Shown: positions 1 through 6,488, numbered from the stretch's first letter. The stretch is DNA of 6,490 bases from an uncultured Collinsella sp. (GCA_905208975.1 CAJLRE010000083.1:1-6490); one strand, 5' to 3'. Notes: generated by a model from the letters alone, not told the origin. Program-made: numbers and translations.

Positions 1-3000
1 CGATCGGGCGGTTAACTTTGGCTAGCATATCAGAAGCGCACGAATCGAGCGCCCAACTCCGGAAAGCCGAGAACTCCATGCGCGACCGCAAGCCCTCCAA
101 ATAGCGAATTGACCTGCTCAGTTGCACGCGGCCGGGGCTTTCGGCCATCACGATGCGGCGCGTGTCGCCAAGCCCCGAAACGCGGCAGAAACCAAGCTCT
201 TCGAAGATTCCCAGGCCGCTTGCCACCGAACGCTCGTCGACCGGGGTGCGGGCATCGATGGCAAGGCACATCTGCGCGATGTCGATATCGCTTGCGCAGA
301 ACGAATCATCCCCGGTCTTGCCGCGGTTGGAGCGCCACATGGTCTGCAGCGCGCGATAGAGTGTGACGAGTTCGTCGCGCTCGGGTGCGTAGCAGTCGAG
401 CAGGCGCTCGTTGATGCGGGCGTCGCGCGACGAATAGAGCAGGTGGATCACGGCGGGCTGTCCGTCACGACCGGCACGCCCGCTCATCTGGTTGAACTCT
501 ATGGCGCCAAACGGCATGTGGTAGAGCACGACATGGCGGATATCGGGAAGGTTGACGCCCTCGCCAAAGGCAGAGGTCGAGACGATGCAGCTGAGGCTGC
601 CGTCTCGAAACGCCTCCTCAACGCGATGGCGGTCGGTGCGCGTAAGGCCCGCGTTGTAAAAGGCGATATGCGACGCACAGTCGGGAACGCGTTTGCGTAG
701 CGTCTTGGCAAGCGCCACGGACTGATCGCGCGAGTTGACGTAGATGACGGTCTTCTCCCCCGTCGCGACGATGGACACCAGGCGGTTTTCGCGGCTCGCA
801 AGATCGCGGTCGTCCTCGAGCCGCAAGTTCTCGCGCACGGTCTCGTCGACCACCGTACGGGTAATCGGCAGCACGCGGGCAAGCTCCGCCACGACCGGAG
901 CCGTCGCGGTGGCCGTCGCAGCCATAACAACCGGGTCGCCCAGGGCTTTGAGGATATCGGGCATGTCGAGATAGGCGCTGCGGTCGCCGCCCTTGGCAAG
1001 GCCGGCGTGGTGCGCCTCATCGATAACGACAAAGCCGATGCGGCCCGAACGCGCGAAGCGGTCACGGTGGATAGATAGGAACTCGGGCGTCGTGAGCACG
1101 ATACCGGTGCGGCCCGAAGCTAGGCCGGCGAACACGTCATCGCGTGCGGCCTCCACGGTCTCGCCGGTCAGCACGCCAACGCCAATGCCAAGCGCTGCCA
1201 TCGTCGACGAGAGGTGATAGGCTTGGTCGGCAACAAGCGCGCGCAGCGGATAGACAAAGATGCTCGCACGTCCGCGAAGGACAGCCTCGCGCGCAGCATG
1301 TACATGGAAGATGAGAGACTTGCCGCGGCCCGTTCCCATAACGGCCAAGACGCTCTGGTGGTCGGCGAGCGCGTCGAGCGCCTCAACCTGCGCGCGGTGC
1401 GGCTGGTTCGATCCGATAAAGCTATGGATAAGCGAGCGCGTGAGCTCGGTATAGGAAAGCTGGGCGAGCGTCTCGCGCTTACGCGACTCCAGGCGCAGAC
1501 CGGAATCCGCCGGCTGCACGCCACGACGAAGCTCGCATGCCGGATCGTCGACGCTGGGCAGCGTGGTATCGCGGACCAGAACATCCTTGATCATGAGCTT
1601 GGGCTTCACACGCCCCTGCCAATGCTCGGCAACGGCCTCGAACACCAAGTCGACAGCGCTATCGCAGTTGATGAGCTTATCGATTTGCGGCACGCGGAAC
1701 ATAATGGCCGGCACACTCGCGGCGCCATCGGTCGCCACAAAGCGCATGTGCTCGCCGGTTTTGCCCACCACGGCGCGGTCGCACATCGTCACGCCCTCGG
1801 CAGCCAGCAGCGGCGTCTTGTTGCCCTGGCCAAACGGCTCAAGGCGGGAGATCTGCTCGATGGTCTCGATATTCAGCTCGGAAAGGTCGACGGTGGCGGC
1901 GACCTCGTCGGTGTCTTCAAAGTCCTCGGCGGGAAGCTCCGATAGCACGGCGGAAAGGCGGCAGCGGAACTCATCGAGCTTGGATGCCTCGATGGTCACA
2001 CCCACCGCACCGGCATGTCCGCCGCGACGAATCAGCAGGTCGGAACAGCGCTCGACGGCGTCAAACAGGTTAACTTTGCCCACCGAGCGACCAGAGCCGC
2101 GCGCGATACCGTCCTCGATCGAGAACAGCAGCGCCGGCACGTGATAGCGGTTGGTCAGACGGCTTGCCACGATGCCCTTGACGCCCTCGTGCCAGCCCTC
2201 GCCACCCACGACGATTGCGCGTCCGCCGTCATAGGTCTTCTCGACCTTTGCCATGGCATCGCGCGTGAGCTCCGCCTCGATCTCACGGCGCTGGCGGTTG
2301 ATTTCCTCGAGCTCAGCCGCCAGCGCGCTTGCTTCGATGGGATCGCGGGCAAGCAGCAGGTCGAGCGCCAGCTTGGGATCGGCCATGCGACCGGCAGCGT
2401 TTAAGCGGGGAATGAGCGAGAACGATAGGCCATCCGCCGTAATGCTCGAAAGGTCCGCCTTGGCGAGCGCGGCAAGCGCGATATAGCCGGGACGAGCGGT
2501 TACGCGCATCTGCTGGATGCCCTCGGCAACCAGCGCGCGGTTCTCGGGCGTGAGCGGCATCATGTCGGACACGGTGCCCAGCGCCGCGACCTCGATTAGC
2601 GAACGCCAATACGACGGCTTGCCCAAGCGCTCACCCAGGACTTGCACCAGCTTGAGCGCCACACCAGCACCGGCAAGTTCACGCGAGGGTCCCTCATCCT
2701 CGAGCTTGGGGTCGGTCAGGGGCACGCCCTGCGGCACCTGGTCGGAGGGCTCGTGATGGTCCGTAACCACCAGATCGATTCCCAGGCTCTCCAGATAGGA
2801 AACCTCTTCCTTGGCGGCAATGCCGTTATCGACGGTCACGATCAACTGGGGGCGAGCGAGCTCGTTAACGCGGTCGAGCGCCGCGCGCGAGAGACCGTAG
2901 CCCTCGTCAAAGCGATGCGGAATAAACGGCGTGACATCGGCGCCAAACGTGCGCAGTGCCTCGGTTAACAGGCAGGTCGACGTAATACCGTCAACGTCAA

Positions 3001-3274
3001 AATCGCCAAAGACCGCGATGTGCTCGTGGTTGCGAATAGCACGCTCGACGCGGTCGGCAACGACCGACATGCCCGGGATAATGAGTGGGTCAGCCCAGTC
3101 GCGATCGAGCGAAGGCGTCAAAAACAGCTGGCCTTCTTCGATGGATGTAATGCCGTGCGCAACCATAATGCGCGCCACCAGCCCGGGTATTCCCAGGCCA
3201 GCCGAAAGCTCCTTTTCGAGTTCGGGATTTTGCTGAGCGACCGCCCAGCGATGCGTCGTCTTAAGCGATGACAT
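1..3274 (-). CDS. recJ: RecJ single-strand DNA exonuclease fused to a RecQ-like SF2 helicase (3' end outside window)
   Basis: RecJ degrades single-stranded DNA 5' to 3' in recombination and mismatch repair; here the same frame continues into a helicase. I traced the frame over 1091 codons without a stop; it leaves the window at the left edge. The RecJ part shows DHH-family motif I GDFDVDG (D91, D93, D95), DNG (149-151), DHH (172-174), the DHHA1 segment GWHEGVKGIVASRL (360-373), GGHAG (418-422) and the linker EPFGQGN (479-485) before an OB-like region to about 580. The helicase part has Walker A GTGRGKS (K652), Ia YPLRALVADQ, Ib TTPEFL, DEAH (752-755), III ATATATA, V SAFGEGVNLP and VI QMSGRAGRDG (929-938). 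No RecQ-type zinc cysteine cluster follows; the tail looks winged-helix-like. The ATG at 3274 is chosen because the RecJ-type N-terminus (THRWAVAQQNPELEKELS) follows and a G-rich SD lies 5 bases upstream. An in-frame GTG at 3319 is the alternative. RecJ identity is very sure; the helicase's role is inferred. Confidence 0.95.
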   Translation of the reverse strand, partial: MSSLKTTHRWAVAQQNPELEKELSAGLGIPGLVARIMVAHGITSIEEGQLFLTPSLDRDWADPLIIPGMSVVADRVERAIRNHEHIAVFGDFDVDGITSTCLLTEALRTFGADVTPFIPHRFDEGYGLSRAALDRVNELARPQLIVTVDNGIAAKEEVSYLESLGIDLVVTDHHEPSDQVPQGVPLTDPKLEDEGPSRELAGAGVALKLVQVLGERLGKPSYWRSLIEVAALGTVSDMMPLTPENRALVAEGIQQMRVTARPGYIALAALAKADLSSITADGLSFSLIPRLNAAGRMADPKLALDLLLARDPIEASALAAELEEINRQRREIEAELTRDAMAKVEKTYDGGRAIVVGGEGWHEGVKGIVASRLTNRYHVPALLFSIEDGIARGSGRSVGKVNLFDAVERCSDLLIRRGGHAGAVGVTIEASKLDEFRCRLSAVLSELPAEDFEDTDEVAATVDLSELNIETIEQISRLEPFGQGNKTPLLAAEGVTMCDRAVVGKTGEHMRFVATDGAASVPAIMFRVPQIDKLINCDSAVDLVFEAVAEHWQGRVKPKLMIKDVLVRDTTLPSVDDPACELRRGVQPADSGLRLESRKRETLAQLSYTELTRSLIHSFIGSNQPHRAQVEALDALADHQSVLAVMGTGRGKSLIFHVHAAREAVLRGRASIFVYPLRALVADQAYHLSSTMAALGIGVGVLTGETVEAARDDVFAGLASGRTGIVLTTPEFLSIHRDRFARSGRIGFVVIDEAHHAGLAKGGDRSAYLDMPDILKALGDPVVMAATATATAPVVAELARVLPITRTVVDETVRENLRLEDDRDLASRENRLVSIVATGEKTVIYVNSRDQSVALAKTLRKRVPDCASHIAFYNAGLTRTDRHRVEEAFRDGSLSCIVSTSAFGEGVNLPDIRHVVLYHMPFGAIEFNQMSGRAGRDGQPAVIHLLYSSRDARINERLLDCYAPERDELVTLYRALQTMWRSNRGKTGDDSFCASDIDIAQMCLAIDARTPVDERSVASGLGIFEELGFCRVSGLGDTRRIVMAESPGRVQLSRSIRYLEGLRSRMEFSAFRSWALDSCASDMLAKVNRPI

Positions 3275-3284
3275 AGGCGCCCAC

Positions 3285-3296
3285 CCCCGATAGGGG
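3285..3296 (-). promoter_or_regulatory. Small GC hairpin overlapping the recJ ribosome binding site
   Basis: On the minus strand, CCCC TATC GGGG forms a 4-bp all-GC stem with a 4-base loop. The G-run of its 3' arm is also the start of the only SD-like sequence (GGGGGTGGG, 3280-3288) in front of the recJ ATG. Folding would partly mask the site, so weak or conditional translation is possible. The stem is short, so this could be chance in GC-rich DNA. Confidence 0.3.
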
Positions 3297-3382
3297 CAGG
3301 TCGCCGCGATACCTCTCACGGTTCATAGCGATGAGTCCTCTGTGTATGCCCGCTTCGGCAGGCAGATCTGTTGAACGAATTT

Positions 3383-3388
3383 ATTATA
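3383..3388 (-). promoter_or_regulatory. -10 box of a leftward promoter for recJ
   Basis: The minus strand reads TATAAT exactly here, an AT-rich island in GC-rich surroundings, about 110 bases upstream of the recJ ATG. No good -35 hexamer sits at 16-18 bases; TTGCGT is only 13 bases away. The placement in a divergent spacer ahead of a gene with no upstream co-directional partner supports a real promoter. The start site would be near 3376, giving a leader of about 100 bases. Confidence 0.55.
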
Positions 3389-3437
3389 CCGTGCAGCGCG
3401 GACGCAAATCGCCGCAGTACGCCGCGGTTTCGGTAAA

Positions 3438-3457
3438 CGAGGGCGGTAATACCCTCG
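3438..3457. repeat. 6-bp inverted repeat in the divergent spacer
   Basis: CGAGGG and CCCTCG flank an 8-base centre (CGGTAATA) between the recJ promoter and the transporter gene. It could be an operator or a small hairpin. Nearby, CGAGCG followed by TCTA-like sequence occurs at 3465 and again at 3492, 27 bases apart. No convincing rightward promoter was found in this spacer, so the transporter's promoter is unresolved. Confidence 0.25.
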
Positions 3458-3550
3458 AAATAATCGAGCGTTTCTAACGCACGGACGCATGCGAGCGTCT
3501 AGCATATCCATTCAAAACGGATTCACGAGCAAAGGGAGTCACAAGAGCAT

Positions 3551-4549
3551 ATGAAGAAATGGGTTGGACTGGGCAAGTTTCTCGCGGGGCACATGCAGGT
3601 CATCGTTCCGATTTGCGTGACGCTCGGCGTGCTCTTTCCCCAGCAGATCGGCGTGCTCAAGCCCATCGTTCCCGCCTTGTTTGCCTTTATGACGTTTCAG
3701 GGTGCGCTCAGCAACACCTTTCACCAGGTGGCCGAGGTGTTCCGCCGTCCCCTACATTTGATTTTGGCGTTATTTGTCTCGGCCGTGCTCATCCCCATCG
3801 CGGCGTATGCCATGGGCTCACTGTTCTTTGGTTCCAACCCAAACCTTGTCTGCGGCATCGTGCTCGAGTACAGCGTACCCGTGGCAGTCACCGCCTTTAT
3901 GTGGATCAGCATGTTCGGCGGCAACGGCCCGCTCGCGCTCACCATCATCCTGACGTCCTCGGTCATCTCGCCCGTCACGATTCCGCTCACGCTTAAGCTC
4001 CTGCTGGGTGCCACCGTTGCAATCGATGTTACGGGCATGATGCAGAACATGGCCTTTATGATCGCCATCCCCGCCGTGCTCGGCATCGTGATCAACGAGT
4101 TCACGCGCGGATGGGGACACGAGAAACTCTCCCCCGCGCTTTCGCCCGCCTGCAAGTTTATGATGATGGGTGTCATCGCCTCCAACTCCACCGCCATGAG
4201 CGAGTACGTGCTACACATGAATGCGGTGCGCCTGGAAGTCGCCCTCTTTATTTTGACCTTCGCCATCAGCGGCTTTGTCGTCGGCATTCTGGTCGCCCGC
4301 GCGTTGCACCTGCCGTATAGCGAGACGACCACCATGTGCTTTACCTGCGGCATGCGCAATATCTCTTCGGGCGCCGTCATCGCCACGCAGTATTTTCCCG
4401 GCGAGGTCGTGTTTCCCGTCATGTGCGGAACGCTGTTTCAGCAGGTGCTCGCCTCGGTTATCGGACATCTCTTTGAGCGACTGACCGGCGAGGAGCGCGC
4501 CGCCCAGCGCAAGCGCGTCGAGGCCGGCCGCGACGCCATGGGACGCTAG
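3551..4549 (+). CDS. Bile acid:sodium symporter (BASS) superfamily membrane transporter
   Basis: The 332-residue protein is almost entirely hydrophobic helices, roughly at 14-30, 34-52, 68-90, 96-119, 127-151, 165-183, 203-220, 227-252, 261-280 and 286-308, matching the ten-helix BASS fold. The family-typical crossover regions are visible: FGGNGPLALTIILTSSVISP (122-141) and the helix-9 signature CGMRNISSGAVIA (266-278), which corresponds to the usual EVGMQNSGLA. A charged tail (about 309-332) follows the last helix. BASS members move bile acids, pantoate-like organic anions or keto acids, usually with sodium; the substrate here cannot be read from sequence. Several residues that bind sodium in characterised members appear replaced (see findings), so sodium coupling is doubtful. 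The ATG at 3551 has GGGAG 12 bases upstream and gives a full first helix; M15 is a weaker alternative. It stands alone, divergent from recJ and convergent with the next gene. Confidence 0.85.
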   Translation: MKKWVGLGKFLAGHMQVIVPICVTLGVLFPQQIGVLKPIVPALFAFMTFQGALSNTFHQVAEVFRRPLHLILALFVSAVLIPIAAYAMGSLFFGSNPNLVCGIVLEYSVPVAVTAFMWISMFGGNGPLALTIILTSSVISPVTIPLTLKLLLGATVAIDVTGMMQNMAFMIAIPAVLGIVINEFTRGWGHEKLSPALSPACKFMMMGVIASNSTAMSEYVLHMNAVRLEVALFILTFAISGFVVGILVARALHLPYSETTTMCFTCGMRNISSGAVIATQYFPGEVVFPVMCGTLFQQVLASVIGHLFERLTGEERAAQRKRVEAGRDAMGR

Positions 4550-4577
4550 ACTGTCCGCATTACGCGGGTGATAGTCT
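4548..4577. terminator. Possible bidirectional terminator hairpin between convergent genes
   Basis: AGACTGTC (4548-4555) pairs with GATAGTCT (4570-4577) with one G-U pair, and CGC/GCG extends the stem around a 5-base loop with a GGT bulge. It overlaps the transporter's TAG and fills the 30-base gap between the two convergent stop codons. There is no good U-run on either side, so intrinsic termination is uncertain and read-through into the opposite gene is possible. Confidence 0.35.
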
Positions 4578-4579
4578 TG

Positions 4580-5377
4580 CTATACGAGCGTTTCCAGATG
4601 CGCACGCAGGCGCTCTGCATCGATATCGAGCGTGGTCTCGGCATTGACCTGGGCCAAACGATAACCGACAAAGTAGGGCGAAACCACCCAACGCGGCAAC
4701 ACCTTGGCAATGGTCCGGCCGTCCATGTGGTAGAAGAACAAGTTGTACGACTCCGCGCGGCCGCCGTGGTGCTCGTGCAGGATATAGTGCAGGGCCACCT
4801 GAATCGCATCGGCAAACAGGTCCGCTTCGGCTTGGTCGCGGGCGTCGTCGCTGGCGGCGATTCCCTGTGGAGCCGAGACGTTAACCTCAAAGAATCCCAT
4901 AATCGGTTCGGTTGAGATGTTGACCGAGATTCTCCCCTGTTGCCAAACATTGATGCCTTCGAAATTGGCGGAAGCCAGCGAAGCATAGCCGTCTTCCTGC
5001 TCCAAGCCCACAATCTGCATGTGTGGATGGACGAGGCTGCCGCCCGAAAGCGGGCCTTTGTTCTTGTACAGGAGCACACTGCGGTACTGTTGGGAATCGA
5101 GCATCTGCTGCCAACAGCCCAGGGCAAACCGCATCACATGATGCAGCTCATCCGGTTCATAGGTCGCCAGGTCGGCGTCGTGATTGGCAGACTCGATCAA
5201 TACGGTCTGACGGGTGGCCCGCAAGGTCTTGAACTTATTCTCGAGCCAGATGCAGTCACCATCGCGCTGGATGACGCTGGCGAGCCCCTCCGTATCACAA
5301 AAGGGGCACGCGGTGCCAGGGCGACGATTATCGTCGGGCTTACCGCTCGCCTGCTGAACGTCAAATACCAGTGCCAC
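4580..5377 (-). CDS. GalT-like HIT-superfamily protein (DUF4931 type), putative nucleotidyltransferase or hydrolase
   Basis: The 265-residue protein resembles a short galactose-1-phosphate uridylyltransferase. CPFC gives C24 and C27, IESANHD gives H66, and SGGSLVHPHMQI gives H117, H119 and Q121. By analogy with GalT, C24, C27, H66 and H117 would bind zinc, H119 would be the nucleotide-accepting nucleophile and Q121 its partner. ENKFKTL (46-52) is the usual segment after the zinc knuckle. It is shorter than true GalT (about 350), so the sugar substrate should not be assumed; the DUF4931 name is from memory. Translation starts at GTG (5375-5377) with a strong SD GGAGGTG 6 bases upstream, located within the final codons and stop of cutC. 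The cutC TAA ends 3 bases before this GTG, so the two genes are surely co-transcribed and probably translationally coupled. No ATG lies near the start. Confidence 0.82.
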   Translation of the reverse strand: MALVFDVQQASGKPDDNRRPGTACPFCDTEGLASVIQRDGDCIWLENKFKTLRATRQTVLIESANHDADLATYEPDELHHVMRFALGCWQQMLDSQQYRSVLLYKNKGPLSGGSLVHPHMQIVGLEQEDGYASLASANFEGINVWQQGRISVNISTEPIMGFFEVNVSAPQGIAASDDARDQAEADLFADAIQVALHYILHEHHGGRAESYNLFFYHMDGRTIAKVLPRWVVSPYFVGYRLAQVNAETTLDIDAERLRAHLETLV

Positions 5378-5380
5378 AGG

Positions 5381-6058
5381 TTACACCTCCAGCGGCACGA
5401 TCTTGGTGCCATGCAGCTCGGAGACGCCAAGTGCTGCCGCCACGGCATCGCGGTTGGCCGTGGTAATGCCGCCGCCAGGAAGGATGGTCAGGCGGTCGCC
5501 CGCGTACTCGATCAAGCGGACCAGGTTTTCGAAGTTGCCCTCGATCGACGTACCGGCAGCGCCGCCATGCGTGAGGATGCGCGTAACGCCGCAGTCGGCA
5601 AGTGTATCAATCGCATCGAGCTGAGCCTCGGGCGAGAGCTGGTCAAACGCCATGTGGAAGGTGATGTCAAGGGACTCGCGCTTGCACTCCTCGGCCGCAC
5701 ACCCCGCAGCCATCACCAAGGCACCGAGCGTGAGTTCGTCGAGCGCCCATCCGCCAGCACAAGGCTTGCAACAGCCAAAGACCAGACCATCGACGCCGGC
5801 GCTTACGGCAAGGCCCAGATCCATCTCCATCATGCGCAGCTCGTCCTGGTTGTAATGAAAGTCCCCGCCGCGCGGACGAATCATGCACATCACGCGCGCA
5901 TCGTGCTCGTGAGCGTAGCTGACCGTAGCGCTGATAACGCCGGCGGAAGGTGTGGTGCCGCCAACGGCAAGGTTGTCGCACAGCTCAATACGACTCGCAC
6001 CGGCCTTAATGGCCGCCGGCACCCGCTCAAAGTTCTCGGCACAAAACTCGTACAGCAT
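5381..6058 (-). CDS. cutC: CutC family TIM-barrel protein
   Basis: The 225 residues follow the CutC pattern: MLYEFCAENF, RIELCDNLAVGGTTPS (23-38), IRPRGGDFHYN (60-70), ITFHMAFD (132-139), ILTHGGAAGTSIEG (161-174), ILPGGGI (192-198) and ELHGTKI (214-220). CutC is named for copper tolerance in E. coli, but as I recall that phenotype was later attributed to the small RNA MicL made from the cutC region, so the protein's reaction is unknown. The ATG at 6058 is chosen because the family N-terminus begins there and GGGGG lies 7 bases upstream; the same frame stays open to 6268, but that stretch is palindromic intergenic DNA. It ends sooner than E. coli CutC (about 248), lacking the C-terminal extension. 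It is first in an operon with the GalT-like gene, which hints at phosphate-ester or sugar metabolism rather than copper. Oddities are a Cys-rich GCCKPC segment (95-100) and Met where FHRAFD normally has Arg. Confidence 0.93.
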   Translation of the reverse strand: MLYEFCAENFERVPAAIKAGASRIELCDNLAVGGTTPSAGVISATVSYAHEHDARVMCMIRPRGGDFHYNQDELRMMEMDLGLAVSAGVDGLVFGCCKPCAGGWALDELTLGALVMAAGCAAEECKRESLDITFHMAFDQLSPEAQLDAIDTLADCGVTRILTHGGAAGTSIEGNFENLVRLIEYAGDRLTILPGGGITTANRDAVAAALGVSELHGTKIVPLEV

Positions 6059-6116
6059 AGATAGACCCCCGAAGACAGCAGATGTTTTCCGACGGGCATT
6101 GTCACACACCCCCATG

Positions 6117-6185
6117 AAGTTGCGGTGGAATAAGGACTGTTTTGGCCTCTGGAGCCCGTATTCAGTCCCTATTTCACCGCAACTT
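6117..6185. repeat. Long imperfect palindrome with 23-base arms upstream of cutC
   Basis: The arms 6117-6139 and 6163-6185 pair at 21 of 23 positions by Watson-Crick rules, plus one G-T pair (6128/6174) and one mismatch (6133/6169), around a 23-base loop. It begins 59 bases upstream of the cutC ATG and ends exactly where the next hairpin starts. In the minus-strand transcript it would be a very stable leader stem-loop. The near-perfect long arms also fit a dispersed palindromic repeat element. Confidence 0.75.
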
Positions 6186-6222
6186 AAAGGGGTGCTGACC
6201 GAAATGGTCAGCACCCCTTTTT
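6186..6222 (+). terminator. Strong intrinsic terminator hairpin
   Basis: A perfect 15-bp stem (6186-6200 with 6206-6220), built on GGGGTGCTGACC and GGTCAGCACCCC, closes a 5-base loop GAAAT. The plus strand ends in five T (6218-6222), the minus strand in only three before AAG, so it works best rightward. No plus-strand gene lies immediately upstream; the nearest is the transporter more than 1.6 kb away. It may therefore insulate the region, stop antisense transcription from the cutC operon, or belong to a mobile repeat. Confidence 0.8.
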
Positions 6223-6234
6223 GCTGTATAGAAG

Positions 6235-6290
6235 TAGTCGTTGGGGACGTTCTTAAACGACTATTCATTCAAGAACGTCCCCAACGACTA
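6235..6290. repeat. Perfect 20-bp inverted repeat, REP-like palindrome
   Basis: The arm TAGTCGTTGGGGACGTTCTT (6235-6254) is exactly the reverse complement of 6271-6290, with a 16-base spacer. The GGGGACGTTCTT core resembles the palindromes that I recall being scattered in actinobacterial and clostridial genomes and mobilised by RAYT (IS200-like Y1) transposases. The octamer ACGACTAT occurs both in the spacer (6257-6264) and at the right arm (6284-6291), so the left arm's outer seven bases could pair with either copy. There is no T-run, so it is not a typical terminator. Its repeat status needs other genomic copies. Confidence 0.75.
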
Positions 6291-6453
6291 TCCCAGGATC
6301 AGGCACGCTTTGGTGCGGGAAGGTAGCTGCTCAGAAATGTGGTCGAATGAGAGTTGCATCAAAGGAGCACTGGTTGGTGTTTCGCGCGATGCGTCAACCG
6401 ACACTCGTCGCTATACCGGGGACAGACAGACCGGGCTCCCTATACGACAACTG
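6291..6453. other. Intergenic stretch with no recognisable feature
   Basis: No convincing reading frame, RNA gene or strong hairpin was seen here on either strand. It separates the palindromes from the rightward promoter. A GGGGAC core reappears near 6419 next to AGACAGACC, but without a matching arm. Confidence 0.5.
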
Positions 6454-6482
6454 TTGACATCATATACTATGTGTCATATAGT
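6454..6482 (+). promoter_or_regulatory. Near-consensus sigma-70 type promoter reading right
   Basis: TTGACA (6454-6459, 6/6) and TATAGT (6477-6482, 5/6) are separated by exactly 17 bases, in a distinctly AT-rich patch. Transcription would start near 6489 and serve a gene beyond the window. The -10 region and spacer are occupied by repeats, which suggests that the promoter is controlled by a repressor. Confidence 0.8.
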
Positions 6483-6488
6483 AGGTGT
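6461..6488. repeat. 14-bp tandem repeat and inverted repeat over the promoter, putative operator
   Basis: CATATACTATGTGT (6461-6474) is followed directly by CATATAGTAGGTGT (6475-6488), 12 of 14 identical. The same DNA also holds an inverted repeat TACTAT-N7-ATAGTA (6465-6483) across the -10 box and TGACA-N12-TGTCA (6455-6476) across the -35 box. Such symmetric sites overlapping the core promoter are typical of dimeric repressors, for example the PadR or GntR type. The regulator is not in the window. Confidence 0.55.

Noticed and set aside
122..1945. Long plus-strand frames at 122-700 and 1214-1945
   Set aside because: They are antisense shadows of the recJ-helicase frame, which carries all the recognisable motifs.
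3323..3511. 62-codon minus-strand frame upstream of recJ
   Set aside because: It spans the recJ -10 box, has no SD and no recognisable protein character.
3721..4422. 233-codon minus-strand frame opposite the transporter
   Set aside because: The plus strand encodes a well-formed ten-helix membrane protein here; the opposite frame is a composition artefact.
4940..6064. 374-codon plus-strand frame lying opposite cutC and the GalT-like gene
   Set aside because: It is antisense to two genes with clear family motifs; its length reflects GC-rich codon bias and its translation resembles no family I know.
6059..6268. 70-residue N-terminal extension of CutC from an ATG at 6268
   Set aside because: It would translate through two perfect or near-perfect hairpins, while family homology and a good SD start at 6058.
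6417..6440. Possible second REP-like palindrome around GGGGAC near 6419
   Set aside because: Only the short core is present and no complementary arm was found.
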